From Gemmatimonadota bacterium (GTDB taxonomy: Bacteria; Gemmatimonadota; Gemmatimonadetes; Longimicrobiales; UBA6960), in contig JADFLD010000128.1 of the NCBI GenBank assembly GCA_022564535.1, positions 1 to 6,473 of the forward strand: 6,473 nt of DNA, written 5' to 3'. Of this stretch, positions 1 through 6,057 are shown piece after piece. The position numbers and the translations under genes are program-made. The stretch's first letter is position 1. Each line of letters starts with the position of its first letter. The notes beneath the pieces are model-generated. The model was given only the letters and a program-made list of their open reading frames with translations, made no database searches and was not told where the DNA came from.

Positions 1-378
1 TACGCTCCGGGCTGTCTGATAGCCGAGCGCCTGCGCACTGCGCGAACCGAGGCTGTGAACCGGCGGTGCAAGTCAGGAGTGTTCCTAGCAAAGCTGGACA
101 TCCTGTTGACCGCCAGAAAGTTCTATGATGCCAATGTCATCACGGTGATGGCTTTCCGCACAGTCCAACAGTGACAGTCTCATTCAGCTACGGAGATGGA
201 ATCGGAGGCGGAAATGGATCAGGGGTGTTCTGGAGAACAGAACAACCAGCCTAACCATCAGCCCGAAACCTCGGCAACAGTAGTGGATGATATGGACATC
301 CTGGGACAGGCTGGAGAGGATGAAGTTGTGAACTTCACAGCCGCCGAGGAACAGGAGATGCTGAATGAGGGGGGGACA
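1..378. other. Compositionally foreign segment with acidic open frame; origin unknown
   Basis: This stretch is about 55% GC by hand count (near 51% in 121-300), while the neighbouring permease gene reaches well above 60%. Frame +1 is open from the window start to a TGA at 172-174, then open again through an ATG at 196 to a TAG at 424-426, crossing the junction. The part from 196 is acidic and rich in Gln, Asn, Glu and Asp, with runs such as VVDDMDILGQ and AAEEQEML. It has no Shine-Dalgarno sequence before the ATG. I do not recognise the product. The style resembles a eukaryotic or mobile-element protein more than the surrounding bacterial genes, but that is only an impression. The minus strand of this segment merely supplies an alien tail to the permease frame. 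It could be an assembly chimera, the edge of an insertion, or a recombined sequence. Confidence 0.5.
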
Positions 379-1986
379 ACCGATCTGCCCGACGACGAGT
401 GCGCTACGCAGACGGCCGGCCCGTAGGCCCGGTCCGCTACGTCCACCTTCTCGAAGCCCCACGGCCGGTTCCGTCCGGGACGCCCGTGCGGCGGGGAGCA
501 TGCCGAAGAGCAAGCCGGCCGCCGCAGTCACTCCCGCCGCGAACGCCAGGACGCGTCCATCGACGGCCACCTCGCTCAGGCGGGGCGTGTCCGCGGGCGC
601 GAGCCAGACGAGCAACTCCGTGCCCCCGAACGCGAGTACCGTCCCGAGCGCACCCCCGATCATCGCCAGGATCACGCTCTCCGTCATGAGCTGACCCAGG
701 ATGCCCCTCCGTCCCGCACCCAACGCGGACCGCACCGCCAGCTCGCTTTCCCGCATGGCACCTCGCGCCAGGAGCAGGTTGGCGACGTTCACACACGCGA
801 TGAGCAGGACGAAGCCCACGGACCCGAGCAGTACCCATAGCGGTGTCGCCGCGCTGAGGACGAGATCGGTCTTGAGGGGAACGATGTAGTACCCCATCCC
901 CGTGTTGTCCTCGGGAAACGCTCGCTCGAGACGTCGCCCCAACTCTTCTGACTGTGTACGTGCCACCGCCAAGGAGCCACTGCTGACCATGCGACCGATC
1001 GACCGGAAGTTGGCGTTTCCGCGGGGTGGGTCGGTCGACATGTCCATGCCGAGCGGAGACCAGACGTCGGTGCCGAGCAAGGCCGGTGGCTGGAATCGGG
1101 CGGGCATGACACCGATGACGGTTTGGGGTACGTCGTTGAGCAGGATGTCCCGTCCGATGATCGAGGGGTCGGCTCCTAGAGCGCGCTTCCAGAAGCCGTC
1201 GCTGATCAGAATGACATTGGTCGACGGGATGTCGTCTTCGGGTGTGAACCCGCGCCCGAGCGCGGGCTCTACAGCGAGCACCTCTGCGAACATCCCATGG
1301 GTGAAGGAGGCGCCGCTCAGCTGCTCGGCTTGTCCCGAGCCAGACAGTGTCGGCGTCCACCCCGTGAAGAGTGACGACGCTTCGACAGCGGCGACTTCAC
1401 TCCGGAAGTCCACGAAGTTCGGGTAGGACAGCCACTCCCGAAGCGGACCTTCACGGCGCGTGTAGTCCGCCCAGATCATGACCAGCTCGTTCGGCTGCGC
1501 ATACGGCAAGGGCCGGAGCAAGATCGTATCGACGACGCTGTACACGGACGTCGTCGCACCGATCGCGATCGCGATCGTCAGCACGGCGACCGCACTGAAC
1601 ATAGGGTTCCTCACCATCTGCCGGATCGCATAAGCCGAGTTGCGGCGCAGGTTGTCCATGCGATCGAAGCTCCTCATCGCCCTCTCCCTCCTCCTCATCA
1701 GTTCTTCCACCTCCTCCCTCACCTTCTCCACGTCACCGAAGCGTCGTTCGGCCTCCGCTCTCGCCTCGGATTCCGTGAAGCCCATCTTTCGGAGCTTCTC
1801 CGTTTTCATGTCCAGGTGAAACCGGATCTCGTCGTCCGTTTCTTCACCGGCCGCGTTCGTTCGGAAGGGGATCCGGAGGATCCGTCGCCGACGCCTGTGA
1901 GCGCCCCGGTCGGTTCCGCGATGGTGGGTTAGCGCATCAACTCCAGCAATCGCTCGTTTCCGTCGCGCTCGAGGAAGGTGTCCCAT
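184..1986 (-). CDS. ADOP-family ABC transporter permease (MacB/FtsX type), C-terminus replaced at a junction
   Basis: This is an inner-membrane permease of the MacB/FtsX superfamily, a group linked to efflux or lipoprotein-type mechanotransmission. The frame encodes 600 residues, but only residues 1-535 look native. Residues ~49-100 form the charged helical N-terminal domain typical of ADOP proteins (DDEIRFHLDM, then EARAEAERRFGDVE). TM1 lies at ~128-150 and is followed by the MacB periplasmic core at ~155-375. The FtsX domain has TM segments at ~382-407, ~432-460 and ~477-497, with the family sequences CVNVANLLLARG and ELAVRSALGAGRR. The second half of a normal ~800-residue ADOP protein should begin after VVGQI. 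Instead the reading frame enters unrelated sequence at about base 378-381 and ends at a TGA (184-186), adding about 65 alien residues. The true gene is therefore 3'-truncated here. ATG 1984-1986 is the only canonical start before the conserved domain. It overlaps the upstream lipoprotein gene by 58 bases and has no good Shine-Dalgarno sequence, so the start is uncertain. Confidence 0.85.
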   Translation of the reverse strand: MGHLPRARRKRAIAGVDALTHHRGTDRGAHRRRRRILRIPFRTNAAGEETDDEIRFHLDMKTEKLRKMGFTESEARAEAERRFGDVEKVREEVEELMRRRERAMRSFDRMDNLRRNSAYAIRQMVRNPMFSAVAVLTIAIAIGATTSVYSVVDTILLRPLPYAQPNELVMIWADYTRREGPLREWLSYPNFVDFRSEVAAVEASSLFTGWTPTLSGSGQAEQLSGASFTHGMFAEVLAVEPALGRGFTPEDDIPSTNVILISDGFWKRALGADPSIIGRDILLNDVPQTVIGVMPARFQPPALLGTDVWSPLGMDMSTDPPRGNANFRSIGRMVSSGSLAVARTQSEELGRRLERAFPEDNTGMGYYIVPLKTDLVLSAATPLWVLLGSVGFVLLIACVNVANLLLARGAMRESELAVRSALGAGRRGILGQLMTESVILAMIGGALGTVLAFGGTELLVWLAPADTPRLSEVAVDGRVLAFAAGVTAAAGLLFGMLPAARASRTEPAVGLREGGRSGPGLRAGRLRSALVVGQIGCPPLIQHLLFLGGCEVHNFILSSLSQDVHIIHYCCRGFGLMVRLVVLFSRTPLIHFRLRFHLRS

Positions 1987-2897
1987 TCCAGGAAGTATCC
2001 GTCGGGGTCGTAGCCGACCAGAGTCCGGACACGGTCCGACTCCATGCCGATCTCCCCGGTTCGGAGCTCGACGCCCAACGTCTGTACCCGATCCAGCCAG
2101 CCATCCACGTCTTCGGTGAAGAACGAGATCGTGACGGCCTTGTCCGAGGTTGCCTGGTGCAAGCCACGACTGGCGTCCACCAGGCCGATAAAGCCCGTTG
2201 GAGATGCGGAGTAGACCTTCGCCCAGCCCTGATCGACGAGCAGATCCACGGCCAGAAGAGCTTCGTAGAATTCCTGTATGGGGCCGAGATCATCGTAGTA
2301 CAGCCAGAGCACGGTCGCGTGCACGCCCAGCTCGGAGGGGCGAGAACCCCGTCCGCCCTGGATGGGCTCGATTCGATCCAGCCTTGGGCTCAATCGTTCG
2401 TTCTCCTCGTGGTCGTTGAACCACTCGAACTCGAGTAGATACCCCTCCGGATCGATCGCTACGAAGCCGTCGTGGGCGCTCCCTTCACGCATGTTCAGAT
2501 CCGAGCGCATGTCGACTCCTTGGTCGACCAGGTAGTCGTACCATCCCTGCACCTGCCGCGTCACGATGGCGAGCGTCACGCTCTTGGGTTCGCTGGCCGA
2601 ATGCATGCCTCTCGCCGCGTCGACAAGCGTGAGGTAGGAAGCGGGTGCCACCTGGAGGATCTTGGCGAAGCCGTAGTCCACGACGGTTTCGAAGCCGAGC
2701 ACGTTGGTGTAGAAGTCCCATGCCGCCTCGACGTCCTCGTAGTAGTAGAACGCGTTGAGGGCCTGGATGTCGGGTCGGGCGGCGTCGGGTGTCGACGGTG
2801 TGCCGGCGGACACTGTGTTCTCTCCGGAGTCCGGGGCGGGGCATGCGGCGAGCGCGAGGGCCAAGGCTAGGGTGCCGAGGCGTCGGGGGATGGACAC
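1929..2897 (-). CDS. Lipoprotein with two tandem VOC (glyoxalase/dioxygenase-fold) domains
   Basis: The protein has 322 residues from a GTG start (2895-2897), chosen because AGGAAG sits 6 bases upstream and because it leaves a compact lipoprotein signal: MSIPRR, a Leu/Ala core, then LALAAC with the lipidated Cys at residue 19. A longer frame from an ATG at 2963 would bury this signal. After a Pro/Ser/Thr-rich linker come two VOC domains, at ~46-160 and ~193-310. They repeat in an exact 148-residue register: DAARGMH (D93, R96, H99) matches DASRGLH (D241, R244, H247), and GYLLE (E156) matches GYFLE (E304). VOC domains bind small molecules, often through a metal. Here the usual first-strand His is Asn48 or Val196 and the usual mid-domain His is absent, so binding without catalysis, such as sequestration or resistance, is possible. 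It lies 89 bases downstream of the amidohydrolase, same strand. The substrate cannot be told from sequence. Confidence 0.88.
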   Translation of the reverse strand: MSIPRRLGTLALALALAACPAPDSGENTVSAGTPSTPDAARPDIQALNAFYYYEDVEAAWDFYTNVLGFETVVDYGFAKILQVAPASYLTLVDAARGMHSASEPKSVTLAIVTRQVQGWYDYLVDQGVDMRSDLNMREGSAHDGFVAIDPEGYLLEFEWFNDHEENERLSPRLDRIEPIQGGRGSRPSELGVHATVLWLYYDDLGPIQEFYEALLAVDLLVDQGWAKVYSASPTGFIGLVDASRGLHQATSDKAVTISFFTEDVDGWLDRVQTLGVELRTGEIGMESDRVRTLVGYDPDGYFLEWDTFLERDGNERLLELMR

Positions 2898-2903
2898 GAG
2901 TGG

Positions 2904-2909
2904 CTTCCT
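2904..2909 (-). promoter_or_regulatory. Shine-Dalgarno site that sets the lipoprotein start
   Basis: On the minus strand this reads AGGAAG, followed by a 6-base spacer and GTG at 2897-2895. It is a good match to the anti-SD and favours the GTG start over the upstream ATGs at 2963 and 2939. It agrees with the signal peptide, which only has normal length from this start. Confidence 0.7.
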
Positions 2910-2986
2910 GTGCGTACGGGTAGTCGACTGGTGCAGCATGTGCGTGGTCGAGGCGTCCTGCAAGCGATCGAGCGGGTAGCCTCCGC

Positions 2987-4246
2987 TCAGCGCACCACCT
3001 CACCCCCTTTGATAACCAGTCGGATGTCGCGCAACGCCGAGATGTCCAGGCTGGGATCTCCGGCGACGCCTATGAGGTCCGCCAGCTTGCCGACTCCGAT
3101 GGAGCCGAGCTCGTCATCGGCCCCCAGCATCCGCGCCGGCTCGATCGTGGCGGCCCTGAGTGCTTGCAGGTCGGTCATGCCCGCGGCGACGTAATATTCG
3201 GCCTCGCGTACCGTTGCGATCGTCCCGTCGTTCTCTTCGTGCGGGAACTGGTCCGTGCCGAGTGCGATATCGACGCCGACCGAGATCGCCGCCCTCAGCG
3301 CATCCCAGTGTCGCTCCCCGACCGCACGGACCCGGTCGAGATACCACTCGGGCGAGCCGATGCGCTCGAAGAACGGCATCGTCGCCGGCTGACTGACAAC
3401 GATCGTGGGTACGTACCAGACACCGCTGTCGCGCATGAGCTCGAACTCCGCCCGGGTCAGGAAGTAGCCGTGCTCGATCCCGTCGACTCCGGCCGCGACG
3501 GCCTCTCGGGTCGCCTCGGGTGAACCCGAGTGCGCGGTGACCTTCACCCCGTGCCGGTGCGCGACGTCGGTGACCGCTTCGAGCTCGTCGCGGGTCATGA
3601 ACGATGCTGCGATGTCCCCGCCCTGAGTCGCGATCCCTCCGGAGATCGCGAGCTTGATCCAGGTCGCGCCCGCGCGGATCTCACGCCGCACGGCCTTGCG
3701 GAACTCGTACGGGCCGTCGTTCGCGATCTCGTCGACGGCAGATCCGTGACCGCCCGTCACCTGGACCATCTGGCCCGAGGAATAGATGCGGGGCCCCTGT
3801 AGGTCGCCGCGGTCGATCGCCCTCTTCAGGGCGAGGTCGACGTGGCCTTCGTCACCCGGAATGCGAATGGTCGTAACCCCGGCCCGGAGGCTCGCGATGG
3901 CGTTCGCGGCCATGCGCAGGGCGAGCTCTGCCTTCGTCTCGTTCACGAGTGCAGCACCGGCCGCCCCGGGGAGCTTGAGCCCGAGGTGGACATGCATGTT
4001 CATGAGGCCCGGCGTGAGCCAGAGGCCCGTAGCGTCGATGATCTCGGCCCCGTCGGGCACGTGTGTCGTCGTCGCGGGGCCCACGGCGGCGATGCGTCCG
4101 TCTCGCAGCACGACGACGGCGTTCTCGATGTGTGGGCCCCCGTCCAGGTCGACCACGGTGCCACCCGTGATCGCGACGGGCCGGTCCTGCGCCCCGAGGG
4201 GAGACGCGAGGATGAGCAGCATCCCTAGGTCGAATCGTATGCGCAT
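2987..4246 (-). CDS. Secreted metal-dependent amidohydrolase, prolidase/imidazolonepropionase-like
   Basis: This 419-residue enzyme of the amidohydrolase superfamily probably cleaves a C-N bond in a dipeptide or cyclic amide. Xaa-Pro/Xaa-Arg dipeptidases and imidazolonepropionase belong to the same group. It starts at ATG 4244-4246 with AAGGA 10 bases upstream. Residues 1-19 form a short export signal (MRIRFDLG, then a Leu/Ile core, likely cut at SPLGA-QD), so action in the periplasm is expected. The N-terminal β-sandwich follows (VAITGGTVVDLDGG, 24-37). The TIM barrel carries a complete binuclear metal site: H85-x-H87 in NMHVHLG, likely carboxylated K198 in WIKLAISGG, H239 in TAHSGS, H259 in IEHGYF and D332 in LGTDQFP. 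The C-terminus returns to the sandwich (LADLIGVAGDP, 388-398), so the gene is full length. It is the first of three co-directional minus-strand genes and diverges from the ZIP pair. The family call is strong; the substrate is not determined. Confidence 0.93.
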   Translation of the reverse strand: MRIRFDLGMLLILASPLGAQDRPVAITGGTVVDLDGGPHIENAVVVLRDGRIAAVGPATTTHVPDGAEIIDATGLWLTPGLMNMHVHLGLKLPGAAGAALVNETKAELALRMAANAIASLRAGVTTIRIPGDEGHVDLALKRAIDRGDLQGPRIYSSGQMVQVTGGHGSAVDEIANDGPYEFRKAVRREIRAGATWIKLAISGGIATQGGDIAASFMTRDELEAVTDVAHRHGVKVTAHSGSPEATREAVAAGVDGIEHGYFLTRAEFELMRDSGVWYVPTIVVSQPATMPFFERIGSPEWYLDRVRAVGERHWDALRAAISVGVDIALGTDQFPHEENDGTIATVREAEYYVAAGMTDLQALRAATIEPARMLGADDELGSIGVGKLADLIGVAGDPSLDISALRDIRLVIKGGEVVR

Positions 4247-4480
4247 GGTTCGTTTTTCCTTACCATCCGAGCGTGGTGGTGGTGCGACGGGCCGAAGGTG
4301 TCGTTGCCAACATGCGCCGGCATCGTGACCCACAACAAGCCTGCTGTGCTCGCGCGTGACGCAGGAGCCCCGGTGGCAAATCCACGAACTGACCGACGAG
4401 CATGTGCGCGCGATTTCTCCCATGCGCGACGATCTCGCGTGCCTCGGGCTCTCCTTCCGCCGATGCGTTAGTGTACTCGT
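4247..4480. promoter_or_regulatory. Divergent intergenic region between amidohydrolase and ZIP operon
   Basis: These 234 bases separate two divergent genes and must hold the promoters for the minus-strand amidohydrolase cluster and the plus-strand ZIP pair. The Shine-Dalgarno of the amidohydrolase (AAGGA on the minus strand) is at 4257-4261. No Shine-Dalgarno precedes the ZIP start at 4481. I see no convincing -35/-10 pair for either side, no Fur-, Zur- or MntR-like palindrome, and no riboswitch fold that I recognise. The minus-strand reading frame of the amidohydrolase stays open through this region, but its translation is basic and low in family character, so it is not taken as coding. Confidence 0.5.
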
Positions 4481-5218
4481 GTGACCGACGTCGACCCTGT
4501 CCTCATCGTGCTGGCGTACTCCTCCCTGGCTGCGTTTGCGGCGGCGCTGGGAGTGCTTCCTGAAGTTATCCACGGGCGCCTTTCCTTACCCATGCTCGGG
4601 TGGTCCAACGCGCTGGCTTCGGGGCTCATGTTGGGTGTCGCCTATACGCTCCTCACGCAGGGCCTAGCGGACGGGATCCTCCAAGGGGGTGCGGGCGCCG
4701 TCTTGGGGCTTGTGCTCGTCCGCGTGACCCATGCCACCACGGGTACGGAGAACCTGGACCTCAACGCCCTCGACGAGATGAGCCCAGGGTACGGATACCA
4801 AGTCTTTCTGGTCAACACGCTCCACGGCGCGCATGAAGGCGTTGCCATCGGGGCGGCGATGGCGGTGTCTCTGCCTTTCGGAATTTCGATGGCGCTCGCG
4901 CTAGCGGTACACAACATCCCGGAGGCCATGGTCTTCACCACGATTCTCAGAGGGCGTGGTGTCCGGCTGCCGCACGCGGCAGCGCTCGCTGTGGTCAGCA
5001 ACGTCAATCAGGTGTTGGTGTCGGTGGTGACATTCTCGGTCATTGGTGCAGTTCCGTCACTGATGCCTTGGGCCATCGGCTTCGCCGTCGGGGCACTCAT
5101 CTACCTCGTGCTCGTGGAGCTCCTTCCGGAGTCGTATCGGCAGGCTGGGCACACGAGCATCGCGCTGGTCACGCTCGTCGCCTTGGGAATCGTCGTGGGT
5201 CTGGGAGGTGCGCCTTGA
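4481..5218 (+). CDS. ZIP-family divalent metal transporter (first of a coupled pair)
   Basis: This 245-residue inner-membrane protein of the ZIP (ZRT/IRT-like) family moves divalent metals such as Zn, Fe or Mn. It is almost entirely hydrophobic, with about eight predicted TM segments: ~8-28, ~40-60, ~64-84, ~108-130, ~133-156, ~165-188, ~193-215 and ~224-243. The short loop between the third and fourth is acidic. The metal-site helices are recognisable: HGAHEGVAIG in TM4 (H115, H118, E119) and HNIPEA in TM5 (H144, N145, E148), with VELLPE (E213, E217) near TM7. The position after the TM4 His is Gly rather than the frequent Asn or Ser, and an extra His precedes the Glu. TM5 ends in Ala where Gly is usual. 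The GTG start has no Shine-Dalgarno, so leaderless translation or a slightly different start is possible. Its TGA overlaps the start of the next ZIP gene. The metal and direction of transport are not determined. Confidence 0.9.
   Translation: MTDVDPVLIVLAYSSLAAFAAALGVLPEVIHGRLSLPMLGWSNALASGLMLGVAYTLLTQGLADGILQGGAGAVLGLVLVRVTHATTGTENLDLNALDEMSPGYGYQVFLVNTLHGAHEGVAIGAAMAVSLPFGISMALALAVHNIPEAMVFTTILRGRGVRLPHAAALAVVSNVNQVLVSVVTFSVIGAVPSLMPWAIGFAVGALIYLVLVELLPESYRQAGHTSIALVTLVALGIVVGLGGAP
5204..5210 (+). promoter_or_regulatory. Shine-Dalgarno for the second ZIP gene, inside the first
   Basis: GGAGGTG lies inside the last codons of the first ZIP gene and ends 4 bases before a TTG at 5215-5217 (6 bases counted from GGAGG). 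This near-perfect site decides the TTG start over the GTG-initiated longer frame at 5068, whose extra residues are an Arg-rich shadow of the first gene. Confidence 0.75.
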
Positions 5219-5952
5219 ACGAAGCCCTCCTCGTATTTCTTCTTGCGCTTGCCACGGCGTTGGCCACGGGACTGGGCGCGCTGCCTTTCCTGTTCATGTC
5301 CTCCGTGTCGCCCCGAGCCGTGGCGTATTCCAACGCGATTGCGGCGGGCCTCATGCTGGGCGCGAGCTTCGGACTCGTAGCCGAGGGGACTCAATACGGG
5401 CGACTCGAAACGCTGGGTGGTTGTTTCTTGGGCGTGGTTTTCATTCTGATCACCCAACGTATCCTGAGCGGGTATGACGAGGACGAATTGGTCTTCCAAT
5501 CCGTCCGGGGCGAGGGCGCCCGCCGCATGCTCATCATGGTCGTCGTCATGACGGTCCATTCCTTCTCGGAAGGCGTGGCCGTCGGCGTTTCCTTCGGTGG
5601 CGGAGTGACTTTGGCGACGCTCATTACAGTCGCCATCGCCGTGCACAACATTCCCGAGGGGGTGGCCATCACCGCCGTCATGCGACCCCAGGGGGTGAGC
5701 GTGGCCCGCTGTGCGGGATGGAGCGTTCTGTCGTCGCTGCCCCAACCTCTCATGGCGGTGCCGGCGTTCCTGTTCGTGGAGGCGTTCCAGCCAGCGCTTC
5801 CCTGGGGCCTCGGTTTCGCGGCCGGCGCCATGGGCTTCATGGTCCTCGTGGAGCTACTTCCCGAAGCGTTCCACGAGGGCCGCCGCCCCGCGGTCGCCAC
5901 GCTGGCGACGTTGTCCATCATCGGGATGGTACTCTTCCAGCGCTTGCTCTAG
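5215..5952 (+). CDS. ZIP-family divalent metal transporter (second of a coupled pair)
   Basis: This second ZIP-type inner-membrane transporter also has 245 residues, from a TTG start that overlaps the TGA of the first gene in a TTGA tetramer. That arrangement, with a strong Shine-Dalgarno, points to translational coupling. TM segments are at ~4-28, ~38-57, ~64-82, ~105-128, ~131-155, ~166-188, ~193-215 and ~226-243. TM4 carries HSFSEGVAVG (H115, E119) and TM5 carries HNIPEG (H144, N145, E148), both canonical. VELLPEAF gives E213 and E217. These residues have the same numbers as in the first protein, although overall identity is low, so the two are old paralogues. The loop before TM4 is charged (GYDEDELV) and could be a metal-sensing or metal-loading loop. 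The SSLPQP motif in TM6 recalls, from memory, a plant ZIP-like protein (At3g08650); this was not checked. The gene ends in TAG at 5950-5952. Confidence 0.92.
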   Translation: MNEALLVFLLALATALATGLGALPFLFMSSVSPRAVAYSNAIAAGLMLGASFGLVAEGTQYGRLETLGGCFLGVVFILITQRILSGYDEDELVFQSVRGEGARRMLIMVVVMTVHSFSEGVAVGVSFGGGVTLATLITVAIAVHNIPEGVAITAVMRPQGVSVARCAGWSVLSSLPQPLMAVPAFLFVEAFQPALPWGLGFAAGAMGFMVLVELLPEAFHEGRRPAVATLATLSIIGMVLFQRLL

Positions 5953-5968
5953 CTCTGCAGCGCGCACG

Positions 5969-5984
5969 CGAGGGCTTCGGCTCG
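5969..5984 (+). terminator. Possible stem-loop after the ZIP operon
   Basis: CGAG(gg)C and GCTCG flank a TTCG tetraloop, 17 bases after the second ZIP stop codon. The stem is only five pairs with a two-base bulge and no T-run follows, so it is at best a weak or factor-dependent terminator. An alternative pairing uses GCTTCG (5974-5979) with CGAAGC (5999-6004). Confidence 0.25.
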
Positions 5985-6057
5985 ACCCGCGAAGAGCTCG
6001 AAGCGACGACTCGGCCGCATGGCGCTAGCAGCCCGTGGTAGTAATAGAGTGGACCGC

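Noticed and set aside
437..1360. A 307-codon minus-strand frame overlapping the permease
   Set aside because: It is a His/Arg-rich out-of-frame shadow of the permease. The overlapping frame shows clear MacB/FtsX domains and this one shows none.
1560..1577. An 18-bp perfect palindrome made of tandem GATCGC units, containing a GCGATCGC (HIP1-like) octamer
   Set aside because: It lies in TM1 of the permease and is fully explained by alternating Ile and Ala codons (ATC, GCG). A single copy is not evidence of a cyanobacterial HIP1 system.
4247..4573. N-terminal extension of the amidohydrolase to a start at 4573
   Set aside because: The extra 109 residues are basic and featureless and would precede the signal peptide. 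They would also overlap the divergent ZIP gene. ATG 4246 has a usable Shine-Dalgarno and gives a normal exported protein.
5068..5214. N-terminal extension of the second ZIP protein from a GTG at 5068
   Set aside because: The added 49 residues are an Arg/His/Gly-rich shadow of the first ZIP gene, and the strong GGAGGTG site points to TTG 5215.
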